Positions 1 through 6,661 of a stretch of DNA of 6,808 nucleotides are shown here, piece by piece. Made by a program: the position numbers and the translations under genes. Below the pieces are notes generated by a model. That model worked only from the letters and a program-made list of their open reading frames with translations, was not told the origin of the DNA and searched no databases. Every line of letters begins with the position of its first letter. Position 1 is the first letter of the stretch. The DNA comes from Calditrichota bacterium (GTDB taxonomy: Bacteria > Calditrichota > Calditrichia > RBG-13-44-9): positions 1-6,808 of the forward strand of contig JAFGSO010000413.1 of the NCBI GenBank assembly GCA_016934605.1. The letters run 5' to 3'.

Positions 1-978
1 GGGATTTATGTCCGTCCTCACGGAAATGTTTACAGTGATTACTCCCGTAAATTTTTTGAGGTATTGCATACATTTTCACCACTGATTGAAGGCCTGAGCA
101 TTGATGAAGCCTTTATGGATATGACCGGCAGCAGAAAGCTTTTTGGCGAAGTGAGTGATATAGGCAGAAAGATTAAGGAGGAAATTTTCAGGAATACCCA
201 ACTTACCGCCTCAGTGGGAATAGCCCCAACCAAGAGTGTCGCGAAAATTGCTTCTGATTTTAATAAACCGGATGGATTGACGATTGTTCATCCCGATGAT
301 GTGCGGACTTTTCTGGACAGCTTGCCTGTAACTAAATTATGGGGAATTGGCAAAAAGACCCAGGAAAATCTAGAAAAAATGGGTATCCATACAGTCTACC
401 AGCTAAGGCAGCACCCACGGGAAGTTCTTGAGCGAAAATTCGGGAAAATGGGGCTGCATATCTACAAAATGGCGGTTGGTGAAGATGAACGTTCGGTTAA
501 TCCGGCGGAGGATGTGAAATCGGTCAGTAATGAAACCACTTATGATGAAGACACGAATGATAGCGAGACTGTCCGGAAGACTGTTTTTTACCTGTCCGAA
601 AAAGTTGCCGGAAGACTGCGCCGATCAAGATTGACTGGTCAGACAGTTCAATTAAAAATTCGCTTTTCGGACTTTAAAACATATACCAGAAGTCTCACTC
701 TTCATGAACCGACCAGTCTCACAGATGAGATTTTTCAAACCACTGAACTTCTTCTTACCGAATTTCTTCCCCTGGAAAATTTTGTAAGATTGGTTGGAGT
801 GGGTGTCTCCAGTCTGAAAAGTGAAAAAGGTATTCAACTTGGTTTATGGGACCAGGAGAATCAGAAGAAACTGAAACTGGAACAGGTGCTGGATGCCCTT
901 CAGGATAAATATGGCAGCGATGTTATTCGTCATGCTGCATCCATTTCAAGAACTGTCCGGAAAAAAAAGGAGTCTTAA
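1..978 (+). CDS. dinB: DNA polymerase IV (Y-family translesion polymerase), 5'-truncated by window edge
   Basis: Error-prone Y-family polymerase that extends past damaged template bases and is recruited by the sliding clamp. The frame is open from base 1 and gives 325 residues; the true start lies outside the window. The palm signature SIDEAF is at residues 33-38, with D35 and E36 matching the catalytic pair D103/E104 of E. coli Pol IV. By that alignment about 68 N-terminal residues are missing, including the first metal-binding Asp and the steric gate. SVGIAPTKSVAKIASDFNKP (from residue 71) and the thumb helix-hairpin-helix LWGIGKKT (113-120) are typical of the family. The little-finger domain follows at about 211-311, with a clamp-binding QLGLW at 279-283 and then a short tail, as in the longer DinB proteins. 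No convincing terminator follows the stop. An internal TTG at 64 is not a plausible start because it would remove part of the palm. Confidence 0.96.
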   Translation, partial: GIYVRPHGNVYSDYSRKFFEVLHTFSPLIEGLSIDEAFMDMTGSRKLFGEVSDIGRKIKEEIFRNTQLTASVGIAPTKSVAKIASDFNKPDGLTIVHPDDVRTFLDSLPVTKLWGIGKKTQENLEKMGIHTVYQLRQHPREVLERKFGKMGLHIYKMAVGEDERSVNPAEDVKSVSNETTYDEDTNDSETVRKTVFYLSEKVAGRLRRSRLTGQTVQLKIRFSDFKTYTRSLTLHEPTSLTDEIFQTTELLLTEFLPLENFVRLVGVGVSSLKSEKGIQLGLWDQENQKKLKLEQVLDALQDKYGSDVIRHAASISRTVRKKKES

Positions 979-984
979 TTTCTG

Positions 985-1017
985 TTTGTGCGGTGTTGCA
1001 TTTTCCGATTATATAAT
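985..1017 (+). promoter_or_regulatory. Candidate promoter for the M1 peptidase-barrel gene
   Basis: The 86-base gap after dinB contains a perfect TATAAT at 1012-1017, within TATATAAT. A TTTG at 985-988 lies 21 bases before TATATAAT, and TTGTGC (986-991) lies 18 bases before TATATA. The predicted start of transcription would be near 1024, giving a leader of about 40 bases. The upstream element is a weak match to either the sigma70 or the Bacteroidetes-type consensus, so read-through from dinB remains possible. Confidence 0.35.
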
Positions 1018-1064
1018 GGTATGCTTTCTGCATTTACAGTCGAAAAAATTCCAGCCCGATAAAA

Positions 1065-4031
1065 ATGAGTAAATACTGTTCCGCATCCGGTAAAATCGTT
1101 GTTCTCTCTGGTCTTTTTTTAGTTTTGCTTTCTCGCGCATCTGAAAATTATTTTCAGCAGGAAGTGAAATATCATATTCAAGCCAGACTCTTGAACAGTC
1201 TAAACAGACTTGAATGTAGCGAGAATCTGATGTATTATAATAATTCACCCGATTCTCTTTCATTTCTCTATTTTCATCTTTATGTAAATCGCTACCAACC
1301 CTCATACTTAGAGAACCGCAATGTCCCCAGAACTTTCGGTTATCAGGAAATTATTTCAATACATGATGATAATCAGCAGGAAGTGAATTATCAGATTAGC
1401 GGGACGGTGATGAAGGTCTGGTTGAACCGCATCCTGGGGCCTGGAGATTCGGCCCGGTTGATTATCCGTTTCAATACCGTCCTTCCCGAATATGGAGAAA
1501 GATTCGGTTACTACGGTGACCATTTTGACGTGGGCAACTGGTATCCCGTACCGGCAGTGTACGACAGGCAAGGATGGCATGCAGATCAGCATGAAGATGG
1601 TGAATTTTACCAGGAATGGGGCAGTTTTCTGGTAGAGATAACCGTACCTGCGGGATTTGTTGTGGGAGCGACCGGAATATTGCTAAACGAAGAGGTTTTG
1701 CCAGATTCAATAGAATATGCAGAACGCAGGAAATATTACGCTGAACCCCAGGATACATCGATGGTAACATATATTTTTCGAGCCGATCATGTACATGATT
1801 TTGCCTGGGCAGCAGATCCCGAATTTGTAATGCGAAAAACCAGGGTTGATGAAACGGAGCTGATCTTTTTCATTTTACCCTATCGTCTCCAGGAATGGGA
1901 ACGCCAGCTCGATATTGCTGCCCGGGCTGTGAGTATTTTTAACCGGGAAATTGGCCTCTACCCCTACCAAACTTTGACGGTTGTAGATGGATATATAAGA
2001 GCCGGAGGAATTGAATATCCCAACATTGTAATAATAAATGACATTATTGATGACCCCAGGGAACTAAGCGCAACTATTATTCACGAAATTTCCCATCAGT
2101 GGTTTTACGGACTGCTGGCGAATAATCAAACCAGATATGGCTGGATGGATGAAGGATTCGCGACTTACTATGAGAATCTGGCTATGACGGCTGTTTTTGG
2201 AAGCGATAATGAATTTGTAAACTCGCCCGGCGGATTCTGGGGATCTCTATTCGGATACTGGCGCCGGAGAGCTGAGATGGATAAGCTGAATTATCTGCAG
2301 TATATCCGCAGCGGGAATGAGGAACCGATTAACAGACATTTCGACTGGTTTCGTGATGAACCCTGGATTCCTTATTACCAGAAGATGAGTCTCGTAATTT
2401 CACAATTAAAATATCTGGTTGGTGATTCCCTGTTTGAAGCTGCAATACAGAATTATTTCCATGAATGGAAGTTCAGACATCCCTATCCCGAAGATTTCTA
2501 TTCTGTTTTTGAGAAAATTAGCAACCGGAAACTTGACTGGTTCTTTTATCAGTGGCTGAACACTACCTGGCATTGCGACTATGGTATAGACAGGATTAGC
2601 GGTAAATGGATCGACCTGGAAAATGAGAAAAAATATCGGGTTCGGGCGGAATTTTCGCGCAAGCGTTCCATAGCCATGCCGCTTGATTTTCGTGTGTTTT
2701 TTACCGATCAGAAATTCCTGGATTACCGCATCCCCCTGGACGACGGCATGAATTTTACTCCGGTGGATTCCGGAAATATATCAGCATGGCCTCATCGAGT
2801 GGGTACCAGAACTGTGGAATTGCTTTTTCCGGACAAAATCAGCAAAATCCAGTTGAATCCGGAAGGCAAGTTGTTGGATGTTAATCCTTTTAATGATGAT
2901 GTTTCTCCCTGGCCCCGTATTCACTGGTACTGGCTGAAACGGCAATATTATTTCCCGCATACCGATGGGTATACAGCCACTGTTTTTCCTTTTGTATTTT
3001 ACAACAATCCGGACGGAGCACAGGTTGGTATCCGAACCCGGGGAAATTATATTTACCCGGATTATCAGCATCGTCTGCAGCTTATTTTTGGTTTAAAGTC
3101 ACTCAAGCCGGCCGGGGAATTCTGGTTCGAACACCCTGTTTATAAATTAAATCGGGACCTGCATTTCATCACCACGCTTCATGATGAAGCAGGTCGAAGA
3201 GGAACTGGTCTCTGGTTCCAGTGGATGCATGAAGAAGGCAAAAAACTTACGGGCATTACCGCCGGGGGACAATACCGCTATGTGTATAATCTGGATTACT
3301 ATCCATATCCGGCTGCGAAAGGACATATCTCTTTTATGGAAATAGCTCTGCGCAAAGGAGCCTGGGAGATCGGGTATTTACCCACAGGCTGGGAACTGAA
3401 TGCAAGAGTTGAAACTGCCTTCCCCGGAAGTGATTTTAATTTCCAGACCCTGGAAGTTGATGCATTGATGCGGATGAATCTGTTTTTCCATCAAAAGTTA
3501 ACCCTCCTGCTGAGGTCGGGAAACTCCTATGGAGAAGTTCCGATACAGAAAGCTTTTCGCCTGGGAGGAGCCCGTTCCTATGAGCTCTGTCGGAATCCCT
3601 ATCTGCGTTCAAAGGGAATATTGCCTGATGAATGGTGGAAAAATGGGAATATATTCGAGCAGGGAGGAGGAAATTTGCGGTCGCTGGCTTATTCCCTGGA
3701 GCCGGCGAAATCACATCTGGTTAATGGTTTTGCCTCTATTACTCTGGGCAATCCATTGAATCTTAGCTATACATATATTCCCTACCTGTCTGATATTGAA
3801 CTTTCTGCTTTTACCTCCTGGACTTTGTCATCGGATAACTGGAGAAAACATACCGATATGTTTGGAGAAGCAGGATTTATCGTTTCTCTGATGCGACTTC
3901 CATTTTTATTCAATTACATTGATATTCGGGCTGTGCACTTTGATTTTCCGATCTGGGTCAACAATAAAATAGATAGCGAAAATATTGATCTGCGCTGGGC
4001 TATCCGTTTCGACATCAGGAGTTTTCATTGA
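1065..4031 (+). CDS. M1-family zinc metallopeptidase fused to a C-terminal Omp85-like outer-membrane beta-barrel
   Basis: 988 residues. A signal peptide is visible: basic start, hydrophobic IVVLSGLFLVLLS at about 11-23, likely cleavage near SRA-SE. A gluzincin peptidase domain follows: exopeptidase-type GGIEYP (314-319, equivalent to GAMEN), HEISH (340-344) and the third zinc ligand E363 in DEGFATYYE, exactly 18 residues after the second His as in M1 enzymes. YYQKMSLVI resembles the segment carrying the catalytic Tyr. A beta-rich linker runs to about 635. Residues about 636-988 alternate polar and apolar residues with many aromatics. They include GWELNARVETAFPGSDFNFQ and FRLGGARSY (831-839), which resembles the F..LGG...RGY loop-6 motif of Omp85 proteins, and end near FDIRSFH. 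The barrel call is by motif and pattern only. ATG 1065 is the first in-frame ATG after a stop at 1014-1016 and fits the signal peptide, but it has no clear Shine-Dalgarno. The substrate is unknown. The downstream VanZ-like gene is probably in the same operon. Confidence 0.85.
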   Translation: MSKYCSASGKIVVLSGLFLVLLSRASENYFQQEVKYHIQARLLNSLNRLECSENLMYYNNSPDSLSFLYFHLYVNRYQPSYLENRNVPRTFGYQEIISIHDDNQQEVNYQISGTVMKVWLNRILGPGDSARLIIRFNTVLPEYGERFGYYGDHFDVGNWYPVPAVYDRQGWHADQHEDGEFYQEWGSFLVEITVPAGFVVGATGILLNEEVLPDSIEYAERRKYYAEPQDTSMVTYIFRADHVHDFAWAADPEFVMRKTRVDETELIFFILPYRLQEWERQLDIAARAVSIFNREIGLYPYQTLTVVDGYIRAGGIEYPNIVIINDIIDDPRELSATIIHEISHQWFYGLLANNQTRYGWMDEGFATYYENLAMTAVFGSDNEFVNSPGGFWGSLFGYWRRRAEMDKLNYLQYIRSGNEEPINRHFDWFRDEPWIPYYQKMSLVISQLKYLVGDSLFEAAIQNYFHEWKFRHPYPEDFYSVFEKISNRKLDWFFYQWLNTTWHCDYGIDRISGKWIDLENEKKYRVRAEFSRKRSIAMPLDFRVFFTDQKFLDYRIPLDDGMNFTPVDSGNISAWPHRVGTRTVELLFPDKISKIQLNPEGKLLDVNPFNDDVSPWPRIHWYWLKRQYYFPHTDGYTATVFPFVFYNNPDGAQVGIRTRGNYIYPDYQHRLQLIFGLKSLKPAGEFWFEHPVYKLNRDLHFITTLHDEAGRRGTGLWFQWMHEEGKKLTGITAGGQYRYVYNLDYYPYPAAKGHISFMEIALRKGAWEIGYLPTGWELNARVETAFPGSDFNFQTLEVDALMRMNLFFHQKLTLLLRSGNSYGEVPIQKAFRLGGARSYELCRNPYLRSKGILPDEWWKNGNIFEQGGGNLRSLAYSLEPAKSHLVNGFASITLGNPLNLSYTYIPYLSDIELSAFTSWTLSSDNWRKHTDMFGEAGFIVSLMRLPFLFNYIDIRAVHFDFPIWVNNKIDSENIDLRWAIRFDIRSFH

Positions 4032-4032
4032 T

Positions 4033-4446
4033 ATGAGGTATTTTATCCGTTTTCATCTCCCGGTTTTAATATTTGTTGTCGGAATATTCATACTTTCCTC
4101 CATCCAGGACATATCTCCGCCGGATCTGGGTTTTAAGCCCCAGGATAAATTTTATCATCTGGTATTTTATTTTGTTTTTGGCTTTTTTATTGTTCGTTCT
4201 TTTCGTCATATGGCCGGCCTGCCGAAAATCCGACAAAATGCAGTTTTGTTCTCAATAGTCTTCGGATCTCTGTATGCTTTGTCCGATGAAATTCATCAGT
4301 ACTTCGTTCCGGGACGGCTGATGAGTTACGGAGATTTTGTGGCGGACACGATGGGAATTCTAGTGGGTGTTCTGGCATTTAAATATTATGCTCAAATTTC
4401 CGGTTTCATCAAAGGCAATTTCAGATTCGGGAAGAGTAATTTATAG
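4033..4446 (+). CDS. VanZ-family integral membrane protein
   Basis: 137 residues with four likely membrane helices (about 9-24, 40-57, 69-84, 103-118). It carries the conserved VanZ pattern: DKFYH (38-42), SDEIHQ (84-89), VPGR (92-95) and the paired acidic residues D101 and D105 before a glycine-rich last helix. VanZ of Enterococcus gives low-level teicoplanin resistance, but most family members are small inner-membrane proteins of unknown function, so resistance should not be inferred. The start is ATG 4033, one base after the stop of the peptidase gene. AGGAG (4017-4021) inside the end of that gene can serve as ribosome binding site, suggesting translational coupling. An in-frame TTG at 3985 would add 16 residues that overlap the upstream gene and look unrelated to the family, so it was not chosen. 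No clear intrinsic terminator follows. Confidence 0.9.
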   Translation: MRYFIRFHLPVLIFVVGIFILSSIQDISPPDLGFKPQDKFYHLVFYFVFGFFIVRSFRHMAGLPKIRQNAVLFSIVFGSLYALSDEIHQYFVPGRLMSYGDFVADTMGILVGVLAFKYYAQISGFIKGNFRFGKSNL

Positions 4447-4795
4447 CAGATATTTACCGTTTCTTTGCCTTCTCGATTCACCTGGAAATTGTATAATTTT
4501 ACATCACTTATTGGATTAAATTCGGTTTTCCGGTAAAATGTGGATAAGGAGCTGGATTTCCGACTGTAATCGGATTATTAAAAAAATCTGATGGTTTCAA
4601 TAGGTCTGTAGTAGGGTTAAATTGAATACCGAACATTTTTCAAATCATGCGCAGGCGTCTGTTGCATTTTTCAGAAATTATCCGGTGATGTGGATTAAAT
4701 TTTATATGAGGTAAACATGAAGGTAATGTCGAATTTTTTAAGGATTTTATCGAATTCATATATCGTAACAGAAAATTAAATGCAAGGAGAGGATT
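4447..4795. other. 349-base intergenic region upstream of mrp
   Basis: No convincing gene over 20 codons is seen on either strand. The region is AT-rich. TATAAT is at 4492-4497, but its nearest TTG-type partner (4465-4470) is 21 bases away. A 10-base direct repeat GGATTAAATT occurs at 4513-4522 and 4692-4701. It contains TAAATT, which looks like the -7 elements of the tRNA and rpsT promoters; a related TAAATTGA is at 4618-4625 with TTTC 19 bases upstream. None has a good TTTG partner at 20 bases, so the mrp promoter cannot be placed. A weak 5-bp hairpin (4559-4574) is followed by an A-run rather than a T-run and is not a forward terminator. Confidence 0.6.
4717..4779 (+). CDS. Possible 20-residue leader peptide ahead of mrp
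   Basis: A short ATG-to-TAA frame encoding MKVMSNFLRILSNSYIVTEN. GAGGT (4708-4712), a match to the anti-Shine-Dalgarno, lies with its last base four bases before the ATG. The frame ends 16 bases before the mrp start and just before the mrp ribosome binding site. No run of a regulatory codon, no arrest motif and no attenuator hairpin is visible. It may be chance in an AT-rich leader; it is listed because both the initiation signals and the position are good. Confidence 0.2.
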   Translation: MKVMSNFLRILSNSYIVTEN

Positions 4796-5863
4796 ATGGC
4801 TCAACTGGATCGTAAAAAAATAGAAAAGATTTTATCCGGGATCAGATATCCCGGATTCACCAGGGATATCGTTTCTTTTGGAGTCATCAATAATATTGAG
4901 ATAGACGACAGGAATGTGGATATCGTTCTTAAGTTTACAACCAAAAATGAGGAAACCAGATCTCAGATTAAGTCCGAAATCCGGAATTTGCTTTCCGAGC
5001 GCCTGGAGAATGTAAATGTGAATATTGAAGAAACAACTGCACAGACGCAAACCAGTGCCCGGGAGAAAGGAACAGGTGATCCCTGGGCAGGCAGGGCACC
5101 GATTGAAGGAATTAAAAATATAATCGCAGTGGCATCAGGAAAGGGAGGAGTCGGAAAATCTACCGTCAGTACAAATCTGGCCATCGCTCTGTCCCGGAAG
5201 GGATTGAAGATCGGATTGATGGATAGCGACATTTATGGCCCCAGTGTGCATATCATGATGGGAGTGGAAGAGCGTCCCATGGTAAATGAGAGTCAGAAAA
5301 TTATTCCCATTGAAAAGTTCGGAATCAAGATGATGTCGATGGGATTTTTAATCGATAGTGATGCACCACTTATCTGGCGTGGTCCACTGGTCATGAAAGC
5401 TGTTGAGCAGTTTTTACGGGACGTGGTATGGGGAGAGCTGGATGCACTTGTCATCGATTTACCGCCAGGGACTGGCGATGCTCAGCTTACCCTGGTACAG
5501 AAAACACCTCTAAGTGGGGCTATTATTGTGACAACTCCCCAGGAAGTTGCGTTGGTAGACGCCCGCCGCGGATTAAAAATGTTCCAGAAAGTTGAAACCC
5601 GGGTTCTGGGTCTGGTCGAAAATATGAGCTACTTTATATGTCCGAATTGTGGGGCACGGACGGCTATTTTCGGCAGCGAGGGTGGTAACCGGGCTGCCGG
5701 AGAACTGAATATACCTCTGCTTGGACAGATCCCGATAGAGCCGCAGGTAACCGAGGCAGGGGACAGCGGAGTACCGGTAGTTGCCAGTCATCCGGATAGT
5801 GAGTCTGCCAGGGCCTTTCTGGAAATCGCCGGAAAGATTGCAGACGATTCAATGTTCCAGTAG
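4796..5863 (+). CDS. mrp: Mrp/NBP35-family ATPase, Fe-S cluster carrier
   Basis: 355 residues, a usual length for bacterial Mrp (ApbC) with an N-terminal MIP18/DUF59 domain (about 5-80; GFTRDIVSFGVI at 20-31). A linker leads into a P-loop ATPase of the MinD/SIMIBI class: deviant Walker A GKGGVGKST (115-123), MDSDIYGPS (142-150), and the Walker B/switch region VIDLPPGTGD (219-228). CPNC (282-285) supplies the two cysteines that bridge a 4Fe-4S cluster between the two subunits in this family. It is a cytosolic homodimer that assembles or transfers Fe-S clusters to target apoproteins. ATG 4796 is supported by AAGGAG (4784-4789) six bases upstream. The gene stands alone after a long leader and ends at a strong terminator, so it is probably monocistronic. 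The DUF59 part lacks the usual DPE lead-in (here RYPGF), a minor variation. Confidence 0.96.
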   Translation: MAQLDRKKIEKILSGIRYPGFTRDIVSFGVINNIEIDDRNVDIVLKFTTKNEETRSQIKSEIRNLLSERLENVNVNIEETTAQTQTSAREKGTGDPWAGRAPIEGIKNIIAVASGKGGVGKSTVSTNLAIALSRKGLKIGLMDSDIYGPSVHIMMGVEERPMVNESQKIIPIEKFGIKMMSMGFLIDSDAPLIWRGPLVMKAVEQFLRDVVWGELDALVIDLPPGTGDAQLTLVQKTPLSGAIIVTTPQEVALVDARRGLKMFQKVETRVLGLVENMSYFICPNCGARTAIFGSEGGNRAAGELNIPLLGQIPIEPQVTEAGDSGVPVVASHPDSESARAFLEIAGKIADDSMFQ

Positions 5864-5878
5864 AGAGCATCATAAATA

Positions 5879-5924
5879 AAAGAAGCCTCACGCAAAGGTG
5901 GGATTGTTAGCGTGAGGCTTCTTT
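5879..5924. terminator. Bidirectional rho-independent terminator between mrp and rpsT
   Basis: A perfect 15-bp inverted repeat has arms at 5879-5893 and 5910-5924 (core AGAAGCCTCACGC / GCGTGAGGCTTCT) and a 16-base loop. On the plus strand the stem ends in TTCTTTC, 15 bases after the mrp stop. On the minus strand the same stem runs into CTTCTTTTATTTATG, a better T-tract, 22 bases after the rpsT stop. Position and symmetry fit a shared terminator for two convergent genes. Confidence 0.92.
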
Positions 5925-5946
5925 CGGGTTGAGGAGGGAAATCGTG

Positions 5947-6201
5947 TTATGTCAAACCGTTGACATGTTTCATTAATCGGGATTTTTTGTTCGCTGCGGT
6001 ATTCTTATGGATAATCTTGTTTTTAACCATTTTATCCAGCACAGATGACGCTTTCCGATAATTTAATAATCCTTCCTCTTTATTTTCTGAATTGAGTACT
6101 CTCTTCGTATAGGTTTTCATGGTTGATTTTTGAAACCTGTTTCTTTCCTCATTACGAATATTGATTTTAATTCGCTTGATTGCTGACTTATGATGCGCCA
6201 T
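5947..6201 (-). CDS. rpsT: 30S ribosomal protein S20
   Basis: 84 residues, normal for S20, a helical protein that binds 16S rRNA in the body of the small subunit. MAHHKSAIKRI at the N-terminus and KNKIIHKNTAANKKSRL near the C-terminus are the family's most conserved stretches, and the protein is very rich in Lys and Arg. ATG (complement of 6199-6201) is preceded on the minus strand by AAAGGAAA (6211-6218), nine bases away. A promoter-like TTTG-N20-TAAATTTT lies just upstream (6232-6263), giving a short leader of about 25 bases. The gene is convergent with mrp and shares its terminator. tRNA-Arg lies 87 bases upstream on the same strand, so some co-transcription is possible because no hairpin terminator separates them. 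Confidence 0.97.
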   Translation of the reverse strand: MAHHKSAIKRIKINIRNEERNRFQKSTMKTYTKRVLNSENKEEGLLNYRKASSVLDKMVKNKIIHKNTAANKKSRLMKHVNGLT

Positions 6202-6231
6202 TCTTAATGATTTCCTTTCTTTTCGTGACGG

Positions 6232-6263
6232 AAAATTTAATAAATGTTCTGCGGTGTGTCAAA
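6232..6263 (-). promoter_or_regulatory. Probable rpsT promoter
   Basis: On the minus strand TTTG (complement of 6260-6263) is followed after 20 bases by TAAATTTT (complement of 6232-6239). This fits the Bacteroidetes-type consensus TTTG / TAnnTTTG except for the last base. The same site also reads as sigma70-like TTGACA-N17-TAAATT, with a perfect -35 and a weak -10. Transcription would begin near 6225, ahead of the rpsT ribosome binding site. Confidence 0.55.
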
Positions 6264-6288
6264 TAAAAAATAGTAATAAATTAATCTG

Positions 6289-6360
6289 TACCCCCGGCAG
6301 GAATCGAACCTGCGCGCATGGCTCCGGAGGCCATCGCTCTATCCACTGAGCTACGGGGGC
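6289..6360 (-). tRNA. tRNA-Arg, anticodon CCG
   Basis: A full cloverleaf can be folded on the minus strand: acceptor GCCCCCG / CGGGGGT, D-stem GCTC/GAGC with loop AGTGGATA, anticodon stem ATGGC/GCCAT with loop CTCCGGA (anticodon CCG, reading CGG), a four-base variable region, and T-stem GCAGG/CCTGC with loop TTCGATT. The A following GG in the D-loop fits A20, an arginine identity base. The discriminator base is A at 6289. The next bases are CAG, so CCA is not encoded and must be added by the tRNA nucleotidyltransferase. The first acceptor pair is G-U instead of G-C. Confidence 0.96.
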
Positions 6361-6372
6361 ATTTCGACGGTG

Positions 6373-6404
6373 CGAATTTATGAAACTCTGTTACCTAAAA
6401 CAAA
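6373..6404 (-). promoter_or_regulatory. Probable tRNA-Arg promoter
   Basis: On the minus strand TTTG (complement of 6401-6404) is followed after exactly 20 bases by TAAATTCG (complement of 6373-6380). This matches the Bacteroidetes-type TTTG / TAnnTTTG layout with one mismatch and has the same spacing as the rpsT promoter. Transcription would start near 6366, about six bases before the mature tRNA end. The sigma70 reading (TTGTTT-N17-TAAATT) is poor. Confidence 0.5.
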
Positions 6405-6603
6405 TGAAAATTATTGTTTATGTCATAACTGATCACAGATTTTTATTCTGAATAGCACCATTTTTCTGCGATTATCTTTCCCGATGAAGTTTTCTGCAGA
6501 ATCCGGAAAAAAATTCCTTTAACCTGAATAATTCACGAACTCCATGATAACAGGACACAAGATTAGATATGTTATTAATTTAAATTTGGCCGCATGCTTC
6601 TGG

Positions 6604-6661
6604 CTAAATCAGGGATGATTTAGTCCCGACAAGTCAACCGGAGGTTGACATGGAGTCGGGA
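6604..6661. repeat. Cluster of inverted repeats: simple hairpin plus a two-stage stem-loop
   Basis: CTAAATC (6604-6610) and GATTTAG (6617-6623) form a perfect 7-bp stem with a six-base loop. Immediately after, TCCCGAC (6624-6630) pairs with GTCGGGA (6655-6661). Nested inside it, GTCAACC (6633-6639) pairs with GGTTGAC (6643-6649) around a GGA loop. The two nested stems are separated by two bases on one side and five on the other. Three exact 7-bp stems within 58 bases are unlikely by chance. It could be a REP-like intergenic repeat, the end of a mobile element, or a folded RNA leader; the sequence alone does not decide. Confidence 0.6.

Noticed and set aside
3529..3759. 76-codon open frame inside the peptidase-barrel gene
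   Set aside because: It overlaps a clearly coding frame and has no family resemblance; a shadow frame.
4033..4446. Glycopeptide resistance role for the VanZ-like protein
   Set aside because: There are no van ligase, dipeptidase or two-component genes nearby, and most VanZ-family proteins are unrelated to resistance.
4492..4497. Perfect TATAAT upstream of mrp
   Set aside because: No -35 or -33 partner at acceptable spacing, and it would give a leader of about 290 bases; too weak to call as the mrp promoter.
4559..4574. Small hairpin TCCGA/TCGGA after the VanZ-like gene as its terminator
   Set aside because: Only 5 bp, more than 100 bases past the stop and followed by an A-run on the forward strand.
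5932..5976. Strong SD-like AGGAGGG (5932-5938) followed by GTG at 5944, antisense to the end of rpsT
   Set aside because: The frame is only ten codons, lies just past the mrp terminator and overlaps rpsT; it is best explained as chance.
6492..6501. Palindrome TTCTGCAGAA as an operator
   Set aside because: An isolated 10-base palindrome with no nearby promoter on its side and no second copy; expected by chance.
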